Part shown: one piece after another, positions 38,231 to 46,505 of the stretch
How positions within the stretch are numbered: position 1 is the first letter of the stretch
Layout: the number at the start of each line of letters is the position of its first letter
Origin: SZUA-430 sp034440355
Lineage (GTDB): Bacteria > Pseudomonadota > Alphaproteobacteria > Micropepsales > Micropepsaceae
Assembly (NCBI GenBank): GCA_034440355.1
Contig: JAWXBY010000038.1
Span: 49,494-113,493 of the forward strand
Direction of reading: 5' to 3'
DNA: 64,000 bases
Notes under the pieces: model-generated
Seen by the model: the letters and a program-made list of their open reading frames with translations, nothing else
What the model was told of the DNA's origin: nothing
The model's database searches: none
Program-made: the position numbers and the translations under genes

Positions 38231-39949
38231 ATGAGCGACGCGACCCGCCCCACGACGCCGGACGAACCTACGCGCGCCGCCGCAGCGCTCGCGCTCGTTG
38301 AAGCGCTCTATGCGTTTGCCGAAGAGCCGGCGCGTTGGGACGACGTGATCGCCGCGATCGACGCGTTGCCCAGCCCCCTTGATCCCGCGCGCGATCCGAT
38401 CGCGGCCTCCATCGTCGGCCACACCGCGCGCGCCGCAGCGATGATCGAGCGGCTGAACGCCGGCCGCCGCACGGATCAGCTCGCCGGCTCGACATGGGAC
38501 GCGCTTCTCGTCTCGTCCGAACATCGCGTGCGCAGCGTCGTCGGGCAGGCGGCAGAGCGCCTGGCGCCCTTTCTGACAAAGCAACTCGCACCAGGCGCGC
38601 CGCTGCAGTTTCAGGACGGCGCCGCAGAAGCAATCGAAGCGGCACTGGCTGCATCCCAGGAAGACGGCGCCGTCACGCTCGCGCCGTTCACTTTGTCGAC
38701 CGGTGACGATGGCGCGCGCTGTTTCGGCATCGCACTACCGCGCGATGCCTTTCCCGATACGCTGACTACCGCGTTCGGCCTCGGCAGCGTTTGGGCTGAA
38801 CCGCTCGTCGCACTGGTCTTGCTGTCGAGCCGGACTGCGACCGACGGCGGCGCACTTGCCCACCGCCGCCTCGGACTGACCGCGGCGGAGGCGCGCCTTG
38901 CGGCGAAGCTCGTTCACGGCTTGCAGGTCGCCGACGCCGCCGAAAGCCTCGGCATCTCCGCCCACACCGCACGGACGCAGCTGAAGAGCATCTTCGCCAA
39001 GACCGGCGCACGCCGCCAGGGCGAATTGCTCCGCCTACTGACCGATGTCTCGCATTTCCCCGCGCCGTCGAAGACGCCGCGCGCAGCGATGAGGGCCACG
39101 CCGCCCCGGCGCTTTGTGACGCTCAGTGATGGGCGGCGAATATTCTACCGCGAATACGGCGTCGAAACCGGCACACCCGTGCTCTACTTCCATGTGGGTC
39201 TGGCAGCGAGCCTCGTGATGCCGGAACTTCCGCGCGCGGCACTTAAAGAGCGCGTGCGCCTGATCGCTTTCGAACGCCCGGGCTTCGGTCAATCGACGCC
39301 CAGGCGCGACTACACATACGACAGCGTCGCCGCCGACGCCGAAGAACTCTTGCGCCGCCTCAACATCAAGAGCGTGGCGCTCTTCGGCGACGGCCATGGC
39401 GGCGGCTTCGCCGTCGCAGCCGCACGCAAATTGGACGGTGCCGTGCGCCGGCTTGCGCTGCGCTCGCCGAACCTGGGCCGCTCGCTGGCCAATGCGCAAT
39501 CCTCGGTCCTCACCGCGTTGTTTCGTCAGTCGTGGGTCATCCCCGGCGTCGCCGAGTTGATGCATCGCGGCCTGCGCGTTTCGCTCGTGCGTTCGATGAT
39601 GCGCTACAATGCCGAGCGTTCGCCCTCGGACGCCGCCCGCGCCAACGACCCCGAGTTCCTGGAATTCTTCGATGCCGTCATCTTCGACGCGTTTGAACGG
39701 ACGGGCGCGGGTCTCGCCTCGGAGCTTTCGTTGCTGGCGAGTGGCGCCCGCGCCGATCCGACGCTGCTGACCTGTCCGATCGCCATCTGGCACGGCGCCG
39801 AACACCCAGGCATTTCGGCGAGCGAAAGCATCACCACCTTCGCCGGCCATCCGCACGCCACGCTCCACATTCTTCCCGGCGTCGGCTCGTCTCTGAACCA
39901 AGCCGTCTTCGACGATATTTTCGCCTGGCTCGCCGCATACCCCAGTTAA
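38231..39949 (+). CDS. LuxR-type HTH fused to an alpha/beta-hydrolase domain lacking its triad
   Basis: A 572-residue cytosolic protein. An N-terminal helical region (1-200) precedes a LuxR-type HTH at about 213-270 (LTAAEARLAAKLVHGLQVAD, SLGISAHTARTQLKSIFAKTG), then an alpha/beta-hydrolase fold at about 290-572. The hydrolase part looks inactive: the nucleophile elbow reads G386-D-G388-H-G390 with Gly at the Ser site, the acid loop has Glu524/His525 (HGAEHPGIS), and the usual GxGH His position is Ser553 in PGVGSSLNQ. This suggests a ligand-sensing domain controlling a DNA-binding domain. It is not close to any kinase. Downstream are four exported proteins. Confidence 0.8.
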   Translation: MSDATRPTTPDEPTRAAAALALVEALYAFAEEPARWDDVIAAIDALPSPLDPARDPIAASIVGHTARAAAMIERLNAGRRTDQLAGSTWDALLVSSEHRVRSVVGQAAERLAPFLTKQLAPGAPLQFQDGAAEAIEAALAASQEDGAVTLAPFTLSTGDDGARCFGIALPRDAFPDTLTTAFGLGSVWAEPLVALVLLSSRTATDGGALAHRRLGLTAAEARLAAKLVHGLQVADAAESLGISAHTARTQLKSIFAKTGARRQGELLRLLTDVSHFPAPSKTPRAAMRATPPRRFVTLSDGRRIFYREYGVETGTPVLYFHVGLAASLVMPELPRAALKERVRLIAFERPGFGQSTPRRDYTYDSVAADAEELLRRLNIKSVALFGDGHGGGFAVAAARKLDGAVRRLALRSPNLGRSLANAQSSVLTALFRQSWVIPGVAELMHRGLRVSLVRSMMRYNAERSPSDAARANDPEFLEFFDAVIFDAFERTGAGLASELSLLASGARADPTLLTCPIAIWHGAEHPGISASESITTFAGHPHATLHILPGVGSSLNQAVFDDIFAWLAAYPS

Positions 39950-40028
39950 GGTATGGACCTATCGAGGGCCCGCCCGCTTCATCCTGACTGGGATTCGCGT
40001 CCGTCCATCGCACACTTGCAGGGTACAT

Positions 40029-40553
40029 ATGAACCGGGTTCTGCGTATTTGTGTCTTCGCCGGCGCCATGTCGGCAGGAGCGGCTCAAGCCGCGCCGTCA
40101 TCTGTCGGTTTGGATCAGGCCCTCAAGGACGGGGTCTCGGTTTGCAATACGATTGTTCAGTCCGCCTACAGCGCTGCCGCCGATCCCGCCCTGACCTTGG
40201 CGCCGGCATCGAACGATGCACGCCCGGCAAATTTGAAGGGCTTCTTCTTCAAGGACGTGAGCGATGTCAAATGGGCATCGCGGCCGTCAACAACCGGCGC
40301 CGTCTTCATCGGTTGGTCGGCGCAGGCCACCAAGTGCTCCGTCTTCGTCCTCGGCACGTTTGCCGACACGGCGCTGGACAACCTGCGCCAGCACCTCGAG
40401 ACCACGCACACCGCCGGAGCCTTTGGCAAAGACGGTAAAGTGCGCGGCTATGAAAATGCAGCGGGCTCGGTGACGCTGATCCAAAAGGATTATGTCGCCG
40501 GGCAAGCTAGCGACACCCTCACGGCCGTTGTCACTATCCGCGGGGCAGAATGA
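40029..40553 (+). CDS. Exported protein of unknown function, cassette gene 1
   Basis: A 174-residue protein with a clear signal peptide (MNRVLRICVFAGAMSAGAAQ, AQA-type cut). The mature domain is of mixed strands and helices with two Cys (VSVCNTIV and TKCSVFVL) that could form a disulphide. No family is recognised. It is the first of four plus-strand genes with overlapping or near-touching ends; its stop overlaps the next start by 4 bases (ATGA). All four encode secreted proteins, so they probably form one unit. Confidence 0.7.
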   Translation: MNRVLRICVFAGAMSAGAAQAAPSSVGLDQALKDGVSVCNTIVQSAYSAAADPALTLAPASNDARPANLKGFFFKDVSDVKWASRPSTTGAVFIGWSAQATKCSVFVLGTFADTALDNLRQHLETTHTAGAFGKDGKVRGYENAAGSVTLIQKDYVAGQASDTLTAVVTIRGAE

Positions 40554-41041
40554 TGCGGTCGCTCATCGTATTTGCTCTGGCCGCGTTCGCATGCGCGTTT
40601 GTCGCTCGCAGCGCCAACACCGTGCTCCTCGACGAAGTCGATTGGCTGCTCGTCGCCACATCGAAGGACATGGTCGTCTTCTTCGACAATCGGGGCGACC
40701 GGATCGTGCGGAACATGGCCGACGCCACGGTCTTCACCTTCCATGTCCTGCGCGAACCCCAGCAGGCAAAAGACGGGAAGGTGTCGTGGTTCATGCGGCG
40801 CACGAAGTACGACTGCATCAAGCCGCAAATGTCGCAACAGCTGATGATCGGCTTCAACGACGCCGGCGAGGGCGTGTTCACCGATGACAAGGAAAAGCCA
40901 ATGGTCCCCTTCGGCCTAGGCACCGTCACCGACGACATCTCGATCATGGCCTGCAACGGCTTCTCGCCCAATGGCGAACTCAAGCGCTTCACGAGCCGCG
41001 CCGCGGCCATCGCTTACGCCAAACAGCAGATGTTGCAATGA
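40550..41041 (+). CDS. Exported or membrane-anchored protein of unknown function, cassette gene 2
   Basis: A 163-residue protein with a short hydrophobic N-terminus (MMRSLIVFALAAFACAFVAR) that could be a signal or anchor. The body has a strand-rich region (VATSKDMVVFFDNRGDRI) and a pair of Cys (YDCIKPQ and MACNGF). It overlaps the genes on both sides by ATGA, indicating tight coupling. I do not recognise the family. Confidence 0.7.
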   Translation: MMRSLIVFALAAFACAFVARSANTVLLDEVDWLLVATSKDMVVFFDNRGDRIVRNMADATVFTFHVLREPQQAKDGKVSWFMRRTKYDCIKPQMSQQLMIGFNDAGEGVFTDDKEKPMVPFGLGTVTDDISIMACNGFSPNGELKRFTSRAAAIAYAKQQMLQ

Positions 41042-41508
41042 CGCGCAAACTGACGAGAGCAGGCGCCTCGGCCGCTGGCTTGTTTATCGCAAGCGCAAGC
41101 TGGGTCATTCCCGCGGGGGGGAACGACGCATGGCGATCTGAAGTCGTCGATACAGCGCTTCCACAGCTCACACAGACGCTGATCGGCACCTGGTTCGAGA
41201 TTGACGCCCTCGGTAATCCGAAGAAGTCGCTCTTCACGCCTGGTATCAAGGCCTGCCCTTTGCCGCTTGATGGCGAGCGCGGCGGCGATCTTTCTTTTCG
41301 CCGAGAGGGACAGGGATTTCAGCTCGCAACGCTGGGGGCCGCCTTTCACGACGTCCGGATCGCGCCCGCTGTGGACGCCTCCGTCAAGGGCCTGCGAGTG
41401 GACGTGCTGACTGTCCACATGCTCATACCGGCGTCCGATGGTGCCCCTCGTATCCATGTCGACCATGGGCCAAAGAGTTTCGACAGTCGGCTGCAGAAGT
41501 GTCCGTAG
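41038..41508 (+). CDS. Exported protein of unknown function, cassette gene 3
   Basis: A 156-residue protein with a hydrophobic N-terminus (GASAAGLFIASASWVIPAGG). The mature part has a strand-rich body (LIGTWFEIDALGNPKKSLF, FQLATLGAAFHDVRIAP) and two Cys (KACPLPL and LQKCP) near opposite ends. No catalytic motif is evident. It overlaps cassette gene 2 by 4 bases and is followed by gene 4, whose chosen start lies 38 bases downstream. Confidence 0.65.
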   Translation: MTRKLTRAGASAAGLFIASASWVIPAGGNDAWRSEVVDTALPQLTQTLIGTWFEIDALGNPKKSLFTPGIKACPLPLDGERGGDLSFRREGQGFQLATLGAAFHDVRIAPAVDASVKGLRVDVLTVHMLIPASDGAPRIHVDHGPKSFDSRLQKCP

Positions 41509-41546
41509 GCAGAGCGTCGCTCGGCCAATACTTGAGGAAAGCACGA

Positions 41547-42428
41547 ATGCGTTCGAAACATTCCGCGACCATTGCCATTGGAAAGATTGCGTTGTTCAGA
41601 GCAGTCCTGTTCGGATCACTCGCGGCGTCAATATCCGTCGCAGCCGCCGCCGAAAACCCGGAACCCGCGGCATGCGCTCGCGCTTACGCGATCGCGCATA
41701 GCTTCCGCGCGGAGGTGCGTGGGATCGAAGCCAAGCCCGAGGCGAACGGTTCGCACCGCCTCTTCGCCGGCTTGAGCGCATATATCGAGGGCTTCGCAGC
41801 GATGGATTTCGAGGCCCGCGCCGATGCCCTTGGCAAGAAGTTTCCCGACAAGTTCGACGCCACCACCGGCGTCTTCGGCGTCAAGCTCTCGGCCTTGGAT
41901 GTCGCGCGAGAACTCTTGATGGAATCAAGCGCCGGAGCGCTGGCCGCATTGGTGTCGCCCGATAGAGTGTTTCCGGAGCAGCGCAAGATCTTTGCCCTCG
42001 CGCGCACCTGCGACCTCGCTTACGGCTTCGAGCCGGCCTTGGGCGAGGCCCCGGCGCCGGAGCGCGTCGTCGCTATGCTGCGCGCGAAAACGGAAAAGCA
42101 GGTCGAGGAGAAGAACAAGCGCCTCGCCGCGCTCGACGATACGGAGTGCGCGATCCGCTTCGCATTGGCCGGCAGCCTGTTTCCGCCGAACTCGCCGGAC
42201 CAGCAGCAGATGGCACAGCGCCTCCAGCTCGCGGCCTCGAAAGCCATGACCGCGCAATCGGGCCTGACCGAAGAGCGCCTCACGACACTCCTTCAGCGCG
42301 GCATTCAGGAACGCGGCGCAAAGCTGAAGAGCGGCGGTTACAAGGCCGACGAACTCGTCGACGACGTAGCCGCCTGCGAAACGCGCCTCGGCGTGCCGAG
42401 TTCCGGATTCAAACTCAACGCTAGCTGA
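41547..42428 (+). CDS. Exported protein of unknown function, cassette gene 4
   Basis: A 293-residue protein started at ATG 41547, which follows AGGAAAG at 6 bases; the frame is open 16 codons upstream (GTG) inside gene 3. A signal peptide is present (ALFRAVLFGSLAASISVAAA). The mature protein is mostly helical with at least four spaced Cys (ACARAYA, TCDLAYG, TECAIRF, ACETRLG), suggesting a family of repeated helical units. The last 17 residues (TRLGVPSSGFKLNAS region) have a degraded second copy just downstream. No known family. Confidence 0.7.
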   Translation: MRSKHSATIAIGKIALFRAVLFGSLAASISVAAAAENPEPAACARAYAIAHSFRAEVRGIEAKPEANGSHRLFAGLSAYIEGFAAMDFEARADALGKKFPDKFDATTGVFGVKLSALDVARELLMESSAGALAALVSPDRVFPEQRKIFALARTCDLAYGFEPALGEAPAPERVVAMLRAKTEKQVEEKNKRLAALDDTECAIRFALAGSLFPPNSPDQQQMAQRLQLAASKAMTAQSGLTEERLTTLLQRGIQERGAKLKSGGYKADELVDDVAACETRLGVPSSGFKLNAS

Positions 42429-42440
42429 CGCGGCGGCGCC

Positions 42441-42491
42441 GAGCGGCGCCTCGGCCTGCCGGATTCGGGTCTCAAAGCAAACGCCGGTTGA
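42441..42491 (+). pseudogene. Remnant copy of the 3' end of cassette gene 4
   Basis: Read in frame, these 51 bases encode ERRLGLPDSGLKANAG and a stop, closely matching the gene-4 C-terminus ETRLGVPSSGFKLNAS and its stop. The spacing of the two stop codons (63 bases) and the codon-level similarity point to a duplicated tail whose upstream part is missing. No start or ribosome site is present, so it is not a separate gene. Confidence 0.7.
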
Positions 42492-42520
42492 TCGGGAGAG
42501 AGCCGCATCGTGCAAAAGTA

Positions 42521-43708
42521 CTAAGGCAAGAGCCCCGGCTCGACGGGCACCACCGGCAAATCAATTGCCACCGCGTGCCGCGCGTAATATCCGCGGAGCA
42601 GCACGGCCACCACCGTCACCGCAGGGGCCGCGAGAAGGATCGGCACCGCCAACGAAACACCCGCCGACGCCAACAACGCGGCCATGATCGCTGCCGAAAA
42701 GCAACCGACGTCCCACCCGCCTTCGGACGCAATGTGAAAGCGCAACGGACAGGGCGAGGTCTTCGCCATGTTGTAGACGGGCGTCATCTGTGCCGGCGAG
42801 AGCAGACAAGCCACGAGCGCGCCCAAGGCATTCGCCGCCACCGCAAACTCCGGCCAATCCAAACTCGTCGCCCGCATGACGACGACGCCGACGGCGACCA
42901 CCCAAGCGATCACCACAGCACGCTGACCACGCCCGGCATCGATCTGTCGGCCGAGCATCAAGCCCGCCCCGGCGCCCACCAGCGCCGCAAGCGCCATCGC
43001 GCCGCCATAGGCCGAATAACTCTCGCCCAGTGAGATGAACAGCGCGATTTGCCAGATCAAGTAATAGCAACCGGCAAACCACCCATCGAACAAGAACAGC
43101 GCGATACTCAACCGCGCCGAACGCATCACACCTTCGGCCGAAGGCTTAATCGCGATGTTCGGCGCCGCCAGCAACGGCAAAGCCGATGACGCTTGGATCA
43201 GCGCCACCATCGCAAACGCCGGTCGCGGCCCTAATATCTCAAGCGCAAACGCACCGAACAACGGCGCGACGATCCCGACGACCGCGGCCAGCGCCTCGCG
43301 CGCGCCGACCTGATGCCCACGATGCTCCGCATCGCCCAGCGACGAAAAATACGCGTGGTAACAAGTCCAATAGAAAACGTCGCCGAGCGACGACACGAAG
43401 ACGAAGAGGAAAAGCGCCGGCCCAATACCGTCGACCTCCGCCAACACCAGATACTGCACGGCATGAACCGTGCTGCCGAAGATCAAGAGCGGCTTCAGCC
43501 CGAACCGCTTGCCCAGCGGCAACACAATCGGCCGCAGCACGAACCGCCCCGCGACGATGGCGGCCAGCGCCAATAAGGTCGCCGGCACCGACAACCCCAT
43601 CTTGAGAAGAAACACGAGCAGAAAAATCCCGCCCGCCCCTTGGGCGAAGGCGTGAATGCCGTAATGCGCATTGATCCGATTGACGGTCGTATTGCCGAGA
43701 AAAGCCAT
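42521..43708 (-). CDS. Major facilitator superfamily transporter
   Basis: A 395-residue membrane protein with about twelve hydrophobic helices and the MFS-like cytoplasmic loop after helix 2 (LRPIVLPLGKRFGLKPLLIF). No substrate-specific motif is recognised. A long central stretch (AGCYYLIWQIALFISLGESY) and C-terminal helices look normal, so the gene seems intact. It stands alone, convergent with the exported-protein cassette, and its start (ATG 43708) faces a gap with no firm gene. Confidence 0.85.
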   Translation of the reverse strand: MAFLGNTTVNRINAHYGIHAFAQGAGGIFLLVFLLKMGLSVPATLLALAAIVAGRFVLRPIVLPLGKRFGLKPLLIFGSTVHAVQYLVLAEVDGIGPALFLFVFVSSLGDVFYWTCYHAYFSSLGDAEHRGHQVGAREALAAVVGIVAPLFGAFALEILGPRPAFAMVALIQASSALPLLAAPNIAIKPSAEGVMRSARLSIALFLFDGWFAGCYYLIWQIALFISLGESYSAYGGAMALAALVGAGAGLMLGRQIDAGRGQRAVVIAWVVAVGVVVMRATSLDWPEFAVAANALGALVACLLSPAQMTPVYNMAKTSPCPLRFHIASEGGWDVGCFSAAIMAALLASAGVSLAVPILLAAPAVTVVAVLLRGYYARHAVAIDLPVVPVEPGLLP

Positions 43709-43896
43709 GAGAAAGCCGCTTCAGAAAGGAGAGTATATGGACGCGCGAAGCCGGCTCGCACCCGCGAAGGGTCAGCCAGGCAATGCTGATCAATCAGCTA
43801 GCGTGTACGTCCTGCAGCGAACATGTACGTCGCTTCCTCGAAATACGGCCGCGACTATGCCCCCGAAACTGACGGCGAGGCAATGGCGGTAAAACC

Positions 43897-44280
43897 TCAC
43901 CCGGCCAGATATTTCTTGATCGCGTCCGACATGCGCCACGCGGTCTTGTAGGTGACGGCCACCTGCCGCTGCACCTCACGCGCCGTCATCCGCTTATGCC
44001 CCGCGCAATAGAGAAACATCACATAGAACCAGTCCTGCAGCGGCGTCCGCGACCGCGCAAACGGCGTCCCTGCTTTCGGGTGAATATGATAGGCGCACCA
44101 CTGGCACACATACGCCTGCTGCTGCCGAAGCCGATGAAACCGCCCCACTCGCCCGCAAGACGGACAAGCCCCCGGATTCCCGAACCGGATCTCCAGCAAA
44201 TGATCGAGGCAGGAATCCTCGGTCGGAAACCGCTGCGCGAAGACGCGATAGAGAACGGTTTCGGGATCGGGCGTGGTCAC
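43897..44280 (-). CDS. Stand-alone IS1595-type transposase zinc-ribbon/HTH fragment
   Basis: A 127-residue protein resembling the N-terminal part of IS1595-family transposases: a zinc ribbon with CPSCG and CQWC about 17 residues apart, then HPKAGTPFARSRTPLQDWFY, and a helix-turn-helix ending in QVAVTYKTAWRMSDAIKKYL. The DDE catalytic domain is absent: the frame stops and the next 190 bases do not encode it. It could be a decayed element or a domesticated DNA binder. It lies 17 bases after the cckA stop, on the same strand. Confidence 0.75.
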   Translation of the reverse strand: MTTPDPETVLYRVFAQRFPTEDSCLDHLLEIRFGNPGACPSCGRVGRFHRLRQQQAYVCQWCAYHIHPKAGTPFARSRTPLQDWFYVMFLYCAGHKRMTAREVQRQVAVTYKTAWRMSDAIKKYLAG

Positions 44281-44297
44281 GACACCTCCAAGGTGCG

Positions 44298-46505
44298 TCA
44301 GCCTTCGCCCAGCACCTCTTTCACCTTACTCGTCAGCTGCTTCAAGCTGAAGGGCTTCGGTAGGAAGTGGAAATCTTCGGGCTTGTCCGGCGAATTGCGG
44401 AACGCCTCTTCAGCGTAGCCTGAGATGAAGATCACGCGCAGTTCCGGCTTGATCTCGCGCACGGCCTTCAGCAGCGCGGGTCCTTCCATGCCCGGCATCA
44501 CCACGTCCGAAATCAGAAGGTCGATCCCGCCGTCATGGTCGCGCACGATGTCGAGCGCCTCTTCGCCGCCCGACGCGTCCAGCACCTTGTAGCCGCGCAT
44601 GGTCAGCGCACGCACCGCGAAGTCACGCACCGCGTCCTCGTCTTCGACGAGCAGGATCGTACCGACGCCGGTGAGATCGCGCGGCGTCTGCGCCTTCTCG
44701 ACCTCAGCCGCCGTGGGCTGAACGACGGGCAGCGGCGTGTGACGCGGCAGATAGATGCGGAACACCGTCCCGCGCCCGACCTCGGACTCGGGGAAGATGT
44801 AACCGCCCGTCTGCTTCACGATGCCGTACACCGACGCGAGACCAAGGCCTGTGCCGTGGCCCTTTTCTTTCGTCGTGAAGAACGGTTCGAAAATCTTGGC
44901 GAGGTTTTCTTTCGGGATGCCGATGCCGGTATCCTCGACCTCGATCGTCACATAGTCGCCGGAGGGCATCAGCACCTGCCCGACCGATCGCGTTTCCTCG
45001 ACGCTGACATTCGTGCTGCGGATCGTGAGCACGCCGCCGTGCGGCATGGCATCGCGCGCATTGATGACGAGGTTCATCAGCACATTGCCGATCTGCGTCG
45101 GATCCGCCATCACCGGCCACAAATCGCGCCCGTGCTCGACCTTCAGCTTCACCCGGTCGCCGATCAACCGCCGCAACGTCACCGACCAATCCGCGACGAG
45201 ATCCGTCAGGCTCAATTCCTGCGGCTCAAGCGTCTGCTGACGCGAGAACGCCAGCAGCTGCCGCACCAACGACGCCGCGCGCAGGCCGGTGTTGCGGATG
45301 TCGTTCAAATCCGCAAACGACGGATCGCCCGGTTGATGCCGCTGCAACAGCAACTCGGCATACCCGTTGATCACGGTCAGAAGATTGTTGAAGTCATGCG
45401 CAACGCCGCCCGCGAGCTGGCCCACCGCCTGCATCTTCTGCGACTGCGCAAATTGCGTCTCAAGCGCCGTCTGCCCGGTCGTGTCGATCAGATAGACCGC
45501 ATACGAAGCCCCGGTGATCTCCGCCGGATCAAAGCGGCTCGCGAAGAGTTGCGCCGTCCGCTCATTCCCCGCCTTGAACCGCACGTCGACCGGCGCACGC
45601 GAAACGTCGCCGACGCCCAGCGACGTCAACCGCGCCCGCGTCTCCTGCACCGCCTGATCACGCAAGAAGTCGTAGAGTACGCGCTCTTTCAGTTTCCGCG
45701 CATCGCTGCCTAAAACCGCCGCAAAGGCCGCGTTCACTTCGACCAAGACGCCGTCCGCATCAATGAGCGCAATGCCGAGCGGCGCATCCTGAATGAACCG
45801 CGGAATGCGCGCCTCGACGCCGCTGATCCCCGGCAGCATCGGTTGCTCCAGCGGACGCAACTGCACCACCACGGACTGACGCGCGGCATCGACGCTGTGC
45901 AGCACGGGCCTGCGCGGCGAGGAATCGACGATGCGCCAGACCGTATGCCCCTGCGGACTGACCGGCGCGACGGCGACGTGAACCCACTTGCCGGCCACGT
46001 TCTTGAGCTTCAGCTCTTCTTCACGCGCTTCCTTCAAACTCGCCGCGCGCACCAATTGATAAAGCCGCTGCGCCGTCTCAGGGTCCGCCGAAAATCCCGC
46101 GACCGGCAACACTTCGCCGCCCGACGCACTGCGCCCGAACAACTTGCGCCAAGCAGGGTTCGCGTAAGCGACCGACCCATCCGGCGACGTAATGGAACAA
46201 GCCCGATGATCCGTATCGAGCGCCGCGCCGAACAACCGCGCCGGCGCCTCCGGCGATACAAGCCGCCCGGCTGTGAACACGAACATCAGCGCAGCGCCGC
46301 ACAGCGTGATCGCAATCAGAAACGCAAGCCCGCCAAGCCCCGCCGCATCCGGCCACACGATAACGCTCACGCCGCACAGGCACGCGATGCCGAACAGCGC
46401 GAGCGCCCACTGCCCCATGGAGAGCTTCAGACGGAACTGTCGGGTCGATTTCGCCGGGGAGACTTCGGTAGTGGCTTCGGCGGCGGACTCAATCGCAGGT
46501 TTCAT
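44298..46505 (-). CDS. cckA: Hybrid sensor histidine kinase CckA
   Basis: A 735-residue membrane kinase. Two N-terminal membrane helices (about 31-50, 58-80) are followed by PAS-like domains (about 95-340), a histidine kinase core with phospho-acceptor His370 in GGVAHDFNNLLTVI, ATP-site boxes (NLVINARDAM, DTGIGIPKENL, GTGLGLASVYG) and a C-terminal receiver with Asp667 in LISDVVMPGMEG. CckA feeds phosphate through ChpT to CtrA in Alphaproteobacteria and controls cell cycle and flagellum genes. The flhB gene overlaps its start by 4 bases, a conserved arrangement. Confidence 0.92.
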   Translation of the reverse strand: MKPAIESAAEATTEVSPAKSTRQFRLKLSMGQWALALFGIACLCGVSVIVWPDAAGLGGLAFLIAITLCGAALMFVFTAGRLVSPEAPARLFGAALDTDHRACSITSPDGSVAYANPAWRKLFGRSASGGEVLPVAGFSADPETAQRLYQLVRAASLKEAREEELKLKNVAGKWVHVAVAPVSPQGHTVWRIVDSSPRRPVLHSVDAARQSVVVQLRPLEQPMLPGISGVEARIPRFIQDAPLGIALIDADGVLVEVNAAFAAVLGSDARKLKERVLYDFLRDQAVQETRARLTSLGVGDVSRAPVDVRFKAGNERTAQLFASRFDPAEITGASYAVYLIDTTGQTALETQFAQSQKMQAVGQLAGGVAHDFNNLLTVINGYAELLLQRHQPGDPSFADLNDIRNTGLRAASLVRQLLAFSRQQTLEPQELSLTDLVADWSVTLRRLIGDRVKLKVEHGRDLWPVMADPTQIGNVLMNLVINARDAMPHGGVLTIRSTNVSVEETRSVGQVLMPSGDYVTIEVEDTGIGIPKENLAKIFEPFFTTKEKGHGTGLGLASVYGIVKQTGGYIFPESEVGRGTVFRIYLPRHTPLPVVQPTAAEVEKAQTPRDLTGVGTILLVEDEDAVRDFAVRALTMRGYKVLDASGGEEALDIVRDHDGGIDLLISDVVMPGMEGPALLKAVREIKPELRVIFISGYAEEAFRNSPDKPEDFHFLPKPFSLKQLTSKVKEVLGEG

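Noticed and set aside
43737..43892. Possible 51-aa plus-strand protein with a strong AAAGGAGAG site
   Set aside because: The ribosome site is good, but the product is low-complexity with no sign of structure, and the region is a short gap between the MFS gene and the IS1595 fragment; I could not separate it from chance.
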